Shown here: positions 24,780 through 33,756 of the stretch, piece after piece
Layout: every line of letters begins with the position of its first letter
Numbering within the stretch: the stretch's first letter is position 1
Assembly (NCBI RefSeq): GCF_001942465.1
Contig: NZ_MKJY01000578.1
Coordinates: forward strand, 1-36,474
DNA from: Actinomadura sp. CNU-125
GTDB taxonomy: Bacteria; Actinomycetota; Actinomycetes; Streptosporangiales; Streptosporangiaceae
DNA: 36,474 nucleotides
Direction of reading: 5' to 3'
Notes under the pieces: model-generated
Database searches by the model: none
What the model saw: only the letters and a program-made list of their open reading frames with translations
What the model was told of the DNA's origin: nothing
Program-made: the position numbers and the translations under genes

Positions 24780-25799
24780 GTGGGCGGTATGCAGGTGCAC
24801 GGGCCCTATGCCCCGCTCTTCGAGGAGAACGGGACGGAGCGGTGCGAGGGCACGGACCTCGACGTGCGGGTACTGGTCGCGGGGCTGTCGTCCGTGGTCA
24901 AGGACGGCCTCCGGTACCGCGAGCTGCCGTGGAGCCGGTTCCGCGGCCCCTACGGATCGGTCGACGAGGTCCCCGATTATCTGGACGCTCTGCAAAGCGA
25001 CGGCGAGTCGGCCGATCGTGCGCTCCGGGACCTGGAGGCGGACCTGTGGCACCAGGGTGGCACGTACGCCCCGGCGGCGCTGGCGGCGCCGTTCCTGGTA
25101 CGGATCGCGGCCGCGTCCCCACGTCAGCGGACCGGAATCCTGTGCATCCTCGGGGCGACGGGACGGCGGCCGCACTTCGGCGACGGCTCGCGCGCCGGTC
25201 TGCTCCGGGCCATCGAGGGAGAGATGTACGACACGCAGGGTTACCCCGCGCACTGGACGGTCGAGGCGGTGCGGGGCGTGATCGCCGCCGACGCGGCGAT
25301 GCTCCTGCCGATGCTCGCGGATCCGGAACCCGCGGTACGGAGCATGTCCGGTTACGTCCTCGCCGCCGCCGCGGCGGCGCCCGGGATCTCCGCGGCGCTG
25401 CGCGACCGGCTCGCCGTCGAGGACGTCCCGGACGTGCGGGCGGGCCTGGTCCTGGCGATCGCGCAGCGGGCCCGGGAGCACCACGACCCGCGGTCCGCCG
25501 CCGCGTGGGCCCGCGCGCTGTGGGCGGACGCGGGGCGGCCCGCCGAGATCCGGGTGAGCGCCGCGGTGGCGTGGCTGGCCCTGGTGGACGACCCGGTGCC
25601 CGGCGCGCTCCTCGACGCGCTCGCGGGCACGGTCACCGACGACGTGGCGCGCGTCATGGACGACGTGCCGTGGATCCGCGACGTCGACTACGGCGGGACG
25701 GGGCTGAACCGCTGCCTGGTGCAGATGCTCGGGACGGACGCGCGGGACGTGCTCGGCATCGACGCGGCGCCGTGGCGGAGCAGCGACCCCTTCGCGTGA
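24780..25799 (+). CDS. HEAT-repeat-like protein of unknown function
   Basis: 339 residues from the GTG at 24780, chosen because GAAGGAG (24768-24774) is ideally spaced; an ATG at 24789 is possible. An N-terminal segment of about 90 residues (PYAPLFEENGTER, ELPWSRFRGPYGSVDEVPDYLDAL) precedes helical repeats of about 30-45 residues, such as YAPAALAAPFLVRIAAASP, AVRGVIAADAAMLLPMLADPEPAVRSMSGYVLAAAA and DVRAGLVLAIAQRA. This is the pattern of HEAT/ARM-like scaffolds, as also seen in actinomycete proteins of unknown role. It has no signal peptide, so it is cytoplasmic. It is followed after 116 bases by the ureohydrolase gene on the same strand; a functional link is not evident. Confidence 0.75.
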   Translation: MGGMQVHGPYAPLFEENGTERCEGTDLDVRVLVAGLSSVVKDGLRYRELPWSRFRGPYGSVDEVPDYLDALQSDGESADRALRDLEADLWHQGGTYAPAALAAPFLVRIAAASPRQRTGILCILGATGRRPHFGDGSRAGLLRAIEGEMYDTQGYPAHWTVEAVRGVIAADAAMLLPMLADPEPAVRSMSGYVLAAAAAAPGISAALRDRLAVEDVPDVRAGLVLAIAQRAREHHDPRSAAAWARALWADAGRPAEIRVSAAVAWLALVDDPVPGALLDALAGTVTDDVARVMDDVPWIRDVDYGGTGLNRCLVQMLGTDARDVLGIDAAPWRSSDPFA

Positions 25800-25800
25800 C

Positions 25801-25825
25801 GCCGACGGCCGACGGCCGACGGCCG
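25801..25825 (+). repeat. Short GCCGACG tandem repeat
   Basis: GCCGACG is repeated about 3.5 times directly after the HEAT-like gene. It is followed by a GGACGC...GCGTCC stem-loop near 25851-25875 in the leader of the ureohydrolase gene. It is probably a simple repeat. Confidence 0.6.
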
Positions 25826-25915
25826 GCGCGGCTTGGCGACACCTTGGCCCCGGACGCACCTTGTCGTGGCGTCCTGCGGGAACACCTCGGCAAACGTCGC
25901 ATATCGGGAGGAATC

Positions 25916-27159
25916 GTGAGCGAGCCGACCGACCGGAACGAGCTGCTGGGGGAGCGGGCCAAGCGGTTCGAGCGGGAGATCACCGACGAGCGCCACCGGG
26001 AGGAGGCGCGGCGGACGCACCGGCTCGGGTTGCCCCCGGCCGACTCGATCGAGGATCGGGACCGGGCGTCCACCTTCCAGCGTGGCGAACTGCCCCACTT
26101 CTCCGGTATCACCACCTTCCTCAAGGCCCCCTACCTGGAGGACGTGAACCGGGTGGGGGAGTACGAGGTCGCGGTCGTCGGCGCGCCCCTCGACACCGGC
26201 ACGACGTACCGTCCGGGTCCGCGCTTCGGGCCGCAGGGCATGCGCCACATCTCGGCCCTCTACACCCCGTACTACTACGAGATGGGCGTCGACCTGCGCG
26301 AACAGCTGTCGATGGTGGACGTCGGCGACATCTTCGTCACCCCGGCGAACATCGAGAAGGCGTTCGACCAGATCACCAAGGGCGTCGAGCATCTGGTCGG
26401 CCAGGGCGTGTTCCCCGTCGTCCTCGGCGGCGACCACTCGATCGGGTTCCCCACGGCGCGCGGGGTGATGAACGCGTTCGGCCGCAAGATCGGCGTCATC
26501 CACTTCGATCGCCATCTCGACACCCAGCGCCGTGACCTGGACGAACGGATGCACACCACGCCGTACTACTGGGCGGCGCACGAGCTGCACTTCGACATGG
26601 GCAACCTCGTGCAGATCGGCATCGGCGGGTGGCAGGTGCCGCGCGCGGGCGTCGCGGAGGCGCGGGAGGGCGGATCGGTGGTGATCACCGTCGAGGACGT
26701 CGAGCGGCTCGGCGTCGACCGGGTCGCGACCTGGCCCTGGAGGTCGCGTGGGGCGGCGGCGCGGAGGGCGTGTACCTGTCGTTCGACATCGACGCAGTCG
26801 ACCCCGGTTTCGCGCCCGGCACCGGCTGGCCGGAGCCGGGCGGCCTGTACCCGCGCGAGGTGCTGAAACTCGTCCGCCGGTTCGCGGCGGAGGGGCTGCT
26901 CGGGATGGAGGTCGTCGAGGTGTCGCCGCCCTACGACGTGTCGGACGTGACGAGCCTGCTGGGCGTCCGGCTGGTCTGCGAGGCGCTCGCGGCGGGCGTC
27001 GGGGCGGGCCGCCTCGGCCGGGCCCGGGACGGCCGCCCGCACGCGCCGGGCGCGCGCGGGCGACCGTCCGCGGGGTTGATCAGGTGGCCGCCTTCGCGAC
27101 CGGACGGTCCGCGCCCTCGTCCAGCCCGCCCCGTGCGGGCGCGCGGCCGTGCCGCATGA
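25916..27159 (+). CDS. Ureohydrolase (agmatinase family), guanidine-hydrolase-like (one frameshift)
   Basis: About 414 residues after restoring one G near 26724-26729. GTG start at 25916 with GGGAGGA just upstream. Family segments in order: GAPLDTGTTYRPGPRFGPQGMR, FPVVLGGDHSIGFPTARG (metal His), IHFDRHLDTQ (about 195-204; DxHxD ligands with Arg where agmatinases have Ala) and, after the shift, YLSFDIDAVDPGFAPGTGWPEPGG (metal DxD). The Arg in DRHxD and the extended ~110-residue N-terminus resemble the Ni-dependent guanidine hydrolase group (GdmH/Sll1077) more than classical agmatinase; this is from memory. It would release urea from guanidine or a guanidino compound. The last ~40 residues are Pro/Arg-rich and overlap the convergent MFS gene by 80 bases, so the true stop may be earlier. 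No guanidine riboswitch is evident upstream. Confidence 0.82.
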
Positions 27160-28593
27160 GCAGCGCGATCAGGAGGCCGACGGCCCCGACGACGCCCGCG
27201 AAGAAGAAGCCGTTCGTGAAGGCGCCGGGCTCGTACACGACGCCGCGCCCGGTCGTCACCACGTGGTCGGCCATGATGATGCCGGTCACGGTGCTGCCGA
27301 TCGAGGCGAACATGAGCGAGTTCATCGCGCCGATCGTGTTCCCGACGCCGCTGTAGGACGCCGGGAGCGCGTCCTGGACGAGGTTGGCGTTCGACGAGTG
27401 CAGGCAGCCCACCGCGATGCCGGCCAGCAGGCTCTTCAGCGCCACCTGCCAGTACACGTTCGGGAGCTGCGCGCCCACGTACATGGTCATGATGAACAGG
27501 ACGGCCGCGGCGATCAGCACCCGCCGGGCGCCGACCCGCTTGGCGAGGTACCCGCCGACGGGCCCGACGGCCATCGACATGAGGCCGAGCGGCGCCGTCC
27601 ACAGCGCGTACTCGATCGCCGAGAGCCCCGCGCCGTAGGTGGTCCCGGCGGCGCCGTCGGGCGTCCGCAGCATCGTCGGCGACATCAGCGCGTGCGCGTT
27701 CATCATGTACGACACGCAGCCGACGGCGAGCAGCGTCGGGCCGAAGCGGCGGCCGAACAGCACCCGCGGCTCGATCAGCGCGCCGCCGTCCGCTGCCGCA
27801 CCACGAACCCGACCGCCAGGACGGCCGCGCCGCCGAACAGGGCGAGCGCGATCGGGGACGTCCAGCCGTCCTCGGACCCGCGGGACAGCCCGTACAGGCC
27901 GAGCGCGACGGCGGGCCCGAACATGATCGAGCCGAGGTAGTCGATCCGGGTGTCGGAACGGGCCGGGCTCTCCGGGATGAGCGCCGCGTACAGCGGGAGC
28001 AGCACCGCCATGTAGGCGACCAGGAACCAGAAGACGCCGCGGTAGCCGAAACCGTCGATGAGGAAGCCCGCGACGAACGGGCCGACGACGGCCGACATGC
28101 CGACCCCGGTGACCACCATGCCGAGCGCGACGGGAACGTAGCTGCGCGGCATGATGTCGCGGACCAGGCTGTAGGAGAGCCCCACGATCCCGACCATCGC
28201 GCCCTGCACGGCCCGTCCGGCCAGCAGCAGCGGGAACGAGGTCGTCGTCGCGCACAGCAGGCTGCCCGCGAGGAACGCGCAGCCGAGGATGAGGATGACG
28301 CGCTTCTTGCCCCACCGGTCGGCGGCCCGGCCGACCAGCGGCATGACGGTCGCCCCGGCGAGGGTGACGATGCTGATCACCCAGGCGATGTCGGTGGTCC
28401 GGAAGTGGGCGGCCATCTCCGGCAGGGCCGGGGTGACCATGAGGATTTCGAAGGTCGCGATCTCCGAGAACAGGATGATCACGGCGAGGGCGAGCAGGAG
28501 GCGGTGCCGGGGCGGCGCGCCGTGACGGGGTGAGATCGGAGCGCCATGGGGTCCTTCGGATCGGGTGCTGCGCGGCGCCGTGCGTTCTTCCAC
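27080..28593 (-). CDS. MFS transporter (one frameshift)
   Basis: About 504 residues after restoring one base near 27777-27785. The GTG at 28593 begins MEERTAPRSTRSEG. About 14 hydrophobic segments are visible. The first begins LLLALAVIILFSEIATFEILMV, and the loop between helices 2 and 3 carries the MFS signature GRAADRWGKKRVI. A second half-repeat follows (YLAKRVGARRVLIAAAV). The layout fits drug:H+ antiporter-like actinomycete exporters. It lies downstream of and in the same direction as the TetR gene, with a GTTAAG...CTTAAC palindrome between them. It is therefore a probable target of that repressor and may move the substrate or product of the sulfatases. Confidence 0.88.
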
Positions 28594-28625
28594 GGCCGTT
28601 TTTAATGCTTTCCGAAGTTCGATTA

Positions 28626-28639
28626 GTGACTCCGGTCAC
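28626..28639. promoter_or_regulatory. Small palindrome upstream of the MFS gene
   Basis: GTGACTCCGGTCAC has 5-bp arms and lies 33 bases before the MFS start. It could be a regulatory site; no known consensus is recognised. Confidence 0.35.
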
Positions 28640-28701
28640 GCAAGGACGATCCCGCTCAGTGGGACTAAAATCCGGATGCGTCGGCAACGGAATACCGACG
28701 A

Positions 28702-28721
28702 GTTAAGTGTGGTTTCTTAAC
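28702..28721. promoter_or_regulatory. TetR operator candidate upstream of MFS
   Basis: GTTAAGTGTGGTTTCTTAAC has perfect 6-bp arms. Read on the minus strand it begins GTTAAGAAAC, identical to the first 10 bases of the palindrome upstream of the alkylsulfatase (29428-29446). Two copies on either side of the tetR gene strongly suggest this repressor's operator. Confidence 0.7.
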
Positions 28722-28726
28722 CGCGC

Positions 28727-29383
28727 TCAGGCGGTGAGGTACGGGGCCCGCAGGAGCGCGGCGAGCATCGCGTTCAGGTCCGCGACGACCTGGTCCGCGG
28801 ACGCCGCGGCGCCCGTCGTCGCGCGCTGCCGCTCGAAGTCGGCCAGCAGCCGGAACGCCGTCATGCCCTGCCAGCGCAGCCGCCGCTCGAACTCGGCGTC
28901 CGGCAGGTCCGGCAGCAGCCGGCGCAGCTCGCGGCGCATGTACCGCAGGCCCGGCGGGTCCGGCGGACCGGCCGGTCCGGGCCCCCACGGCGCGTCGAGC
29001 ATCGGGTGGTCCATGACGTTGGCGAGGAAACGCAGGTACCAGGTCCGCTCGCTGGACGCGGTGATCGTCTCCGCCAGCGGAAGTATCAGCAGGTCGATGA
29101 GCTGGGGGACGGTCGGTGCGGCGGGGCCGGCGCGGAGCGCGTCCACGAGTTCGGCGCGGCGCGCGTCCACGTCCGCCGAGCGGGCCTCGATGATCGCCGC
29201 GATCAGGCCGTCCTTGGACCCGAAGTGGTACTGCGCCGCGGAGTTGTTGCGCTGCCCGGCCTCGATGCCGACCGTGCGCAGCGACACCGACTCGACGCCG
29301 AACTCGGCGAACAGCCGCTCGGCGACGTCGATGAGCTTCGCGCGGGTGTCCCGCGTGCCGACCGTCCCGCTCCCGTCGCTCAC
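28727..29383 (-). CDS. TetR-family regulator of the sulfatase/MFS block
   Basis: 218 residues, ATG at 29383. The N-terminal DNA-binding domain is typical: TRAKLIDVAERLFAEFGVESVSLRTVGIEAGQRNNSAAQYHFGSKDGLIAAII, with the recognition helix around residues 40-60. The ligand-binding domain (about 75-218) is helical, with a Pro/Gly-rich loop (PWGPGPAGPPDPPG). The RNNSAAQYHFGSK variant is common in TetR regulators of lipid and steroid catabolism. It is divergent from the alkylsulfatase gene and upstream of the MFS gene. Matching palindromes on both sides of the gene indicate autoregulation plus control of both neighbours. The ligand is perhaps a sulfated or desulfated lipid, which is an inference. 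Confidence 0.9.
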   Translation of the reverse strand: MSDGSGTVGTRDTRAKLIDVAERLFAEFGVESVSLRTVGIEAGQRNNSAAQYHFGSKDGLIAAIIEARSADVDARRAELVDALRAGPAAPTVPQLIDLLILPLAETITASSERTWYLRFLANVMDHPMLDAPWGPGPAGPPDPPGLRYMRRELRRLLPDLPDAEFERRLRWQGMTAFRLLADFERQRATTGAAASADQVVADLNAMLAALLRAPYLTA

Positions 29384-29420
29384 GGCCGTCAGCCTACAAG
29401 AGCCCCGATGGCGGCGGCTC

Positions 29421-29449
29421 TTGACGTGTTAAGAAACGTGTCTTACTCT
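29421..29449 (+). promoter_or_regulatory. Promoter with embedded TetR operator, alkylsulfatase operon
   Basis: A -35 TTGACG (29421-29426) and -10 TACTCT (29444-29449) are separated by exactly 17 bases. The operator GTTAAGAAACGTGTCTTAC (29428-29446) fills the spacer and enters the -10, the classical arrangement for repression. It lies 42 bases upstream of the preferred alkylsulfatase start and 45 bases from the tetR start on the other strand. Confidence 0.68.
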
Positions 29450-29490
29450 CCCCGGGAGCTATGGCATGACGTCGTGGAGGTGTGCTGAAG

Positions 29491-30792
29491 GTGTTTCCCG
29501 ATAACCAGCAGAAGACCGCGGAATCGGCGTTCGGATTGTTCAGTGCCGGGCAGGCGCGGCGTATTTTCTCCAGGGAGCACGGGTCCGGGTTGGAGCCGGT
29601 CGTCATCGAGGCGGCGCCGCGCACCTTCTACATCCAGCCCGGCATGGTGAACGTCGCGCTCTTCGAGACCGACGAGGGCCTGCTCCTCGTCGACTGCGGC
29701 TGCGCGGGCGACGGCCCCGCCCTGCTCGCGGCCGTCCGCTCGGTCAGCGACAAGCCGCTGCACACCGTCGTCTACACGCACGGGCACAGCGACCACGCGT
29801 TCGGGCTGTGGGCGTTCCTCGACGCGGGCGAACGCCCCCGCGTCGTCGCGCACGAGAACGTCCCGGCGCATTTCCGCCGCTACATGAAGACCGCCGGGCT
29901 GAACGGGCGCGTCAACGGGCAGCTCCCCGGACCGGACGGCAAGACGTGGGCGTCCGAGGAGTCCGACTTCGTCTGGCCGGACGAGACGTACCGCGACCGG
30001 CTCACGCTCACCATCGGCGGCGAGCGGTTCGAGCTGTTCCACGGCAAGGGCGAGACCGACGACGCGACGTGGGTGTGGGCCCCCGACCGTCGCGTCCTGG
30101 CCGCCGGTGACCTGGTGACCGGCTACCTGCCCAACGCGGGCAACCCCAAGAAGGTGCAGCGCTACGCCGAGGAATGGGCCGACGCCGCCGACGCGATGGC
30201 CGCGCTGCGCCCCGAGACGATCATCCCCGGGCACGGCGACCTGGTGCACGGCGCCGCCGCGATCCAGGATGAACTGGGCGCGATGGCCCGTTACCTGCGG
30301 CACATCGTCGCGCACGCCATCGACGGCCTCAACGCCGGACGGACGCCCGACGACATCGTCGAGTCGCTGCGGATCCCGGACGACCTGGCCCGCCACCCGC
30401 GCCTCCAGGCGATCTACGACCGGCCGGAGTTCATCTGCCGCAACGTCGTGCGGCGCTACGGCGGCTGGTGGAACGGCCACCCGGCCGACCTGCTGCCCGC
30501 CCCGGCGGACGCCCGCGCCGCCGAGATCGCCCGGCTCGCGGGCGGCACCGCCGTGCTCGCCGCCCGCGCCCGCGAACTCCAGGACACCGACCCGCGCCTG
30601 GCCTGCCACCTCGCCGAATGGGCGTTCCTCGCCGACCGCGCCGACCCCGCCGCGCAGGACTGCTACGTCGACGTCCTGGAGCGCCGCGCGGCCGCCGAAC
30701 CGTCCCTGATGGCGCAGGTCAACTTCCGGGTGAGCCGCGCCTGGGTCGCCGAAGCCCGCAAGGCGGCCGTCCGGAACGGGGACAGGGGATGA
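29491..30792 (+). CDS. Alkyl/aryl-sulfatase, metallo-beta-lactamase fold (BDS1/SdsA-like)
   Basis: 433 residues from the GTG at 29491. An in-frame GTG at 29482 sits only one base from the GGAGG (29476-29480), so the later start is preferred. The zinc-binding signature THGHSDHAFG (H-x-H-x-D-H, about residues 96-101) and PGHGD (about 250) are present, with GDLVTGYLPNAGNPKKVQRY between them. The segment after about residue 260 (YLRHIVAHAIDGLNAGRTPDDIVESL, DRPEFICRNVVRRYGGWWNGHPADLLP) is the dimerisation domain of the alkylsulfatase family, and an SCP2-like tail is not obvious. It hydrolyses sulfate esters, likely in the cytoplasm since no signal peptide is seen. Coupled by ATGA overlap to the arylsulfatase. 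Confidence 0.9.
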   Translation: MFPDNQQKTAESAFGLFSAGQARRIFSREHGSGLEPVVIEAAPRTFYIQPGMVNVALFETDEGLLLVDCGCAGDGPALLAAVRSVSDKPLHTVVYTHGHSDHAFGLWAFLDAGERPRVVAHENVPAHFRRYMKTAGLNGRVNGQLPGPDGKTWASEESDFVWPDETYRDRLTLTIGGERFELFHGKGETDDATWVWAPDRRVLAAGDLVTGYLPNAGNPKKVQRYAEEWADAADAMAALRPETIIPGHGDLVHGAAAIQDELGAMARYLRHIVAHAIDGLNAGRTPDDIVESLRIPDDLARHPRLQAIYDRPEFICRNVVRRYGGWWNGHPADLLPAPADARAAEIARLAGGTAVLAARARELQDTDPRLACHLAEWAFLADRADPAAQDCYVDVLERRAAAEPSLMAQVNFRVSRAWVAEARKAAVRNGDRG

Positions 30793-32948
30793 GCGGGCGT
30801 CGCCCGAACGTGGTCGTCGTCCTGCTGGACGACGTCGGCTACGGCGCCGCCGGGACGTTCGGCGGGCCGATCGCCACGCCGACGCTCGACGCGATGCGCG
30901 CCGAGGGCCTCGCCTACAACCGGTTCCACACGACGGCGATCTGCTCGCCGACCCGGGCGTCGCTGCTGACCGGACGGGACGCGCACGCGTCCGGCGTCGG
31001 GACCGTCCTCAACAGCGCCAACGCCCACCCCGGCTACGAGGGGGTGCTCCGCCCGGAGACCGCCACGATCGCGACGATGCTGCGGCAGGCCGGGTACGCG
31101 ACGGCCTGCATCGGCAAGTGGCACCTGTCGCCGCCGTGGGAGTCGTCGCAGGCGGGGCCGTTCGACCGCTGGCCGACCGGGCAGGGTTTCGACCGGTTCT
31201 ACGGGTTCCTCGGCGGCGAGACCCACCAGTACCAGCCGACCCTGTACGAGGGGACGGCGCCCGTCGAACCGCCGTCCGACCCCGGCTACCACCTGACCGA
31301 GGACCTCGTCGACCAGTCGATCCGCTGGGTCCGGATGCAGCGGTCGATGAACCCCGACCGTCCGTTCTTCCTGTACCTCGCGCCGGGCGCGACGCACGCG
31401 CCGCTGCACGTCCCGCGCGAGTGGAGCGACCGCTACCGGGGCCGGTTCGCGCACGGCTGGGACGCCGAGCGGGACCGCATCCTCGAACGGCAGATCGAGC
31501 GCGGCGTCGTCCCCGCGGGGACCCGCATGACGCCGCGTCCCGCCGAGATCCCCGCGTGGGACGACCTCGGCGACGACGAGCGGCGGCTCGCCGAGCGGTT
31601 GATGGAGGTCTACGCGGGGTTCCTGGAGCACACGGACGTCCAGGTCGGACGGCTCGTCGAGGAGCTGAAGCGCGACGGCGGCCTGTTCGACGACACGCTG
31701 TTCGTCTACATCGTCGGCGACAACGGCAGCAGCGCCGAGGGCGGGCTGCCCGGCAGCGTCAACTACATGGGCGCGCTCCAGGGCGTCACCGAGTCGCCGG
31801 CCGAGACCCTCGCGAAACTGGACGAGATCGGCACCGCCGAGTCCTACCCGCAGTACCCGGCCGGGTGGGCGTGGGCGATGACCGCCCCCTACCAGTGGGT
31901 CAAGCAGATCGCCTCGCACCTCGGCGGCACCCGCAACCCGATGGCGCTGACCTGGCCGAACGGCGTCGCCTCCGGCGGGCTGCGCAGCCAGTTCGCGCAC
32001 GTCAACGACATCGCGCCGACGATCCTGGAGGCCGCCGGGCTGGCGATGCCCGACACGGTGAACGGTGTCCCGCAGGAGCCGATGCACGGGACGAGCCTCG
32101 TCTACTCCTTCGACGACCCGGACGCGCCCGAACGCCACACCACGCAGTACTTCGAGGTCTACGGGCACCGCTCGATCTACCACGAGGGGTGGATGGCGTC
32201 GGCGCACCACGGCGGCGTCCCGTGGACGGTCGGGCGGCCCGGCGTCGACCGCCCGTTCGAGGACGACGTGTGGGAGCTGTACGACCTCGAAACCGACTTC
32301 AGCCAGGCCGTCGACCTCGCGGACGCCGAACCCGAACGCCTCGCCGAACTGCGGGCGATCTTCGAACGGGAGGCGGGCCGCGTCGGGATCCTGCCGCTGC
32401 GCGACGCCCGCGTCGCCCGCACCCGCATGCCGAACCTCGCCGCCGGGCGGAAGCGGTTCACCTACCATCCGGGCGCGGTCGGGATCCCCGAGAGCAACGC
32501 GCCGCGCATGATCGGCCGGTCCTGGACGATCGAGGCGCCGGTGACCGTGACCGGCCGGGCGAGCGGGGTCATCGCGACGATGGGCGGGCGCGCGGCCGGC
32601 TGGTCCCTGTACGTGGACGGCGCCGGACGTCCGGTCTTCGTCTACCGCACCTTCGAGATCGCGACCGCCGAACTGGCCCCCGACCTGCCGCTTTCGCCGG
32701 GCCCGCACATCCTGCGGGTCGATTTCACGGCGGACGGCGACGGCGTGGGCCGCGGCGGCACGCTCGTCCTGACGGTGGACGGGACGCGCGCCGCCGCCGA
32801 CCGCATCGCCGCGACCCCGCCCGCGATCTTCTCCATCGACGAGACCTTCGACATCGGCCTGACCAGCGGCTCCCCGGTCGGGGACCACCCGCCCGCCTTC
32901 CCGTTCCGGGGCGGTGAGATCGAGCGGGTCGACATCGCCCTTGACTGA
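30789..32948 (+). CDS. Arylsulfatase, type I (formylglycine-dependent)
   Basis: 719 residues; the ATG at 30789 overlaps the preceding stop. NVVVVLLDDVGYG supplies the first two metal-binding Asp (about 14-15). ICSPTRASLLTGR is the C-x-P-x-R sulfatase signature, with Cys52 expected to become formylglycine. GKWHLSPP (catalytic Lys and His), THAPLHVP and IVGDNGSSAEGG (Asp/Asn metal ligands) follow. A C-terminal beta-rich part from about 560 (RSWTIEAPVTVTGRASGVIATMGG) is typical of the ~750-residue bacterial arylsulfatases. No signal peptide is visible, so it acts in the cytoplasm with the alkylsulfatase. A formylglycine-generating enzyme must be encoded elsewhere. Confidence 0.94.
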   Translation: MSGRRPNVVVVLLDDVGYGAAGTFGGPIATPTLDAMRAEGLAYNRFHTTAICSPTRASLLTGRDAHASGVGTVLNSANAHPGYEGVLRPETATIATMLRQAGYATACIGKWHLSPPWESSQAGPFDRWPTGQGFDRFYGFLGGETHQYQPTLYEGTAPVEPPSDPGYHLTEDLVDQSIRWVRMQRSMNPDRPFFLYLAPGATHAPLHVPREWSDRYRGRFAHGWDAERDRILERQIERGVVPAGTRMTPRPAEIPAWDDLGDDERRLAERLMEVYAGFLEHTDVQVGRLVEELKRDGGLFDDTLFVYIVGDNGSSAEGGLPGSVNYMGALQGVTESPAETLAKLDEIGTAESYPQYPAGWAWAMTAPYQWVKQIASHLGGTRNPMALTWPNGVASGGLRSQFAHVNDIAPTILEAAGLAMPDTVNGVPQEPMHGTSLVYSFDDPDAPERHTTQYFEVYGHRSIYHEGWMASAHHGGVPWTVGRPGVDRPFEDDVWELYDLETDFSQAVDLADAEPERLAELRAIFEREAGRVGILPLRDARVARTRMPNLAAGRKRFTYHPGAVGIPESNAPRMIGRSWTIEAPVTVTGRASGVIATMGGRAAGWSLYVDGAGRPVFVYRTFEIATAELAPDLPLSPGPHILRVDFTADGDGVGRGGTLVLTVDGTRAAADRIAATPPAIFSIDETFDIGLTSGSPVGDHPPAFPFRGGEIERVDIALD

Positions 32949-33093
32949 CGGTGCGAGAGCGGTGCGAAGGCGGCCCCGGCCCGCGATAGGTTGACCCGAT
33001 GCCGACAGTAATTGGCGCAACGTCAGTAAGAGCTGCCCGGCGGCCGCGGCCGGTATCGTCGGAGCCCGGACGGGCGAGGACGGTGAGGACCGG

Positions 33094-33756
33094 ATGAGCG
33101 ACGGTGCGACGGGTGACGGGAGGACGCCGCCGCGACGCGTCCGCAAGGAGCCGGACGTGCGGCGCGACCAGATCCTGGCGTGCGCGCGCCGGTTGTTCAG
33201 CCGCCGTCCGTACGCCGAGGTGTCCAACACCGAGATCGCGGCCGCCGCCGGGGTCAGCCGGGGGCTGCTGAACCACTACTTCGGCACCAAACGCGACCTG
33301 TACCTGGCGGCCGTGAGCCAGATGATGAACGTGCCGCCGATCCCGATCCCGGCGTTCGTGGAGGGCACGGCGGTGCGCGACCGCGTCGGGCAGAGCCTCG
33401 ACGCGTGGCTCGAACTGCTGGAACGCAACCGGGAGACGTGGGTCGCCGCCCTCGACATGACCGCCTCGGGCGGCGACGAGGACCTGGAGAAGATCCTCGC
33501 GCAGGGCCGCGACCGCGCCGTCGACCACATGACCGAGGTCGTCGGCCTCACCCCGCTGTCGCGGGAGCGCCCCGAGATCCGCGCGGCCTTCCACGGCTAC
33601 GCCGCGCTCGCGGTCGCCACCAGCCGCGAGTGGCTCAAGAGCGGGCGGCTGACCAGGGCGCAGGTTCACCTGCTCCTCCAGGAGGTCCTGCTGAACCTCG
33701 TCGACCAGGTTCCCCGTCTCCTGGAGGACGCGGCGGCGGTGGCGTCCCCCGAGTGA
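33094..33756 (+). CDS. TetR-family transcriptional regulator
   Basis: 220 residues from the ATG at 33094 with GTGAGGA upstream. The N-terminal helix-turn-helix is clear: VRRDQILACARRLFSRRPYAEVSNTEIAAAAGVSRGLLNHYFGTKRDLYLAAV. The C-terminal helical domain (about 80-215) should bind a ligand. It lies 145 bases after the arylsulfatase; that gap has CAGTAA repeats (33006-33032) but no clear palindrome. The N-terminal recognition helix differs from that of the first TetR, so the two probably bind different operators. Its 3' end overlaps the convergent DMT-like gene if that gene's frame is followed to 33635. Confidence 0.92.
   Translation: MSDGATGDGRTPPRRVRKEPDVRRDQILACARRLFSRRPYAEVSNTEIAAAAGVSRGLLNHYFGTKRDLYLAAVSQMMNVPPIPIPAFVEGTAVRDRVGQSLDAWLELLERNRETWVAALDMTASGGDEDLEKILAQGRDRAVDHMTEVVGLTPLSRERPEIRAAFHGYAALAVATSREWLKSGRLTRAQVHLLLQEVLLNLVDQVPRLLEDAAAVASPE

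Noticed and set aside
25800..25915. Guanidine riboswitch upstream of the ureohydrolase
   Set aside because: There is a GGACGC/GCGTCC stem-loop, but the conserved loops and pseudoknot of the guanidine-I, -II and -III classes are not seen.
33006..33032. TetR operator before the second TetR gene
   Set aside because: Only short CAGTAA direct repeats are visible; no convincing palindrome, so not listed as a site.
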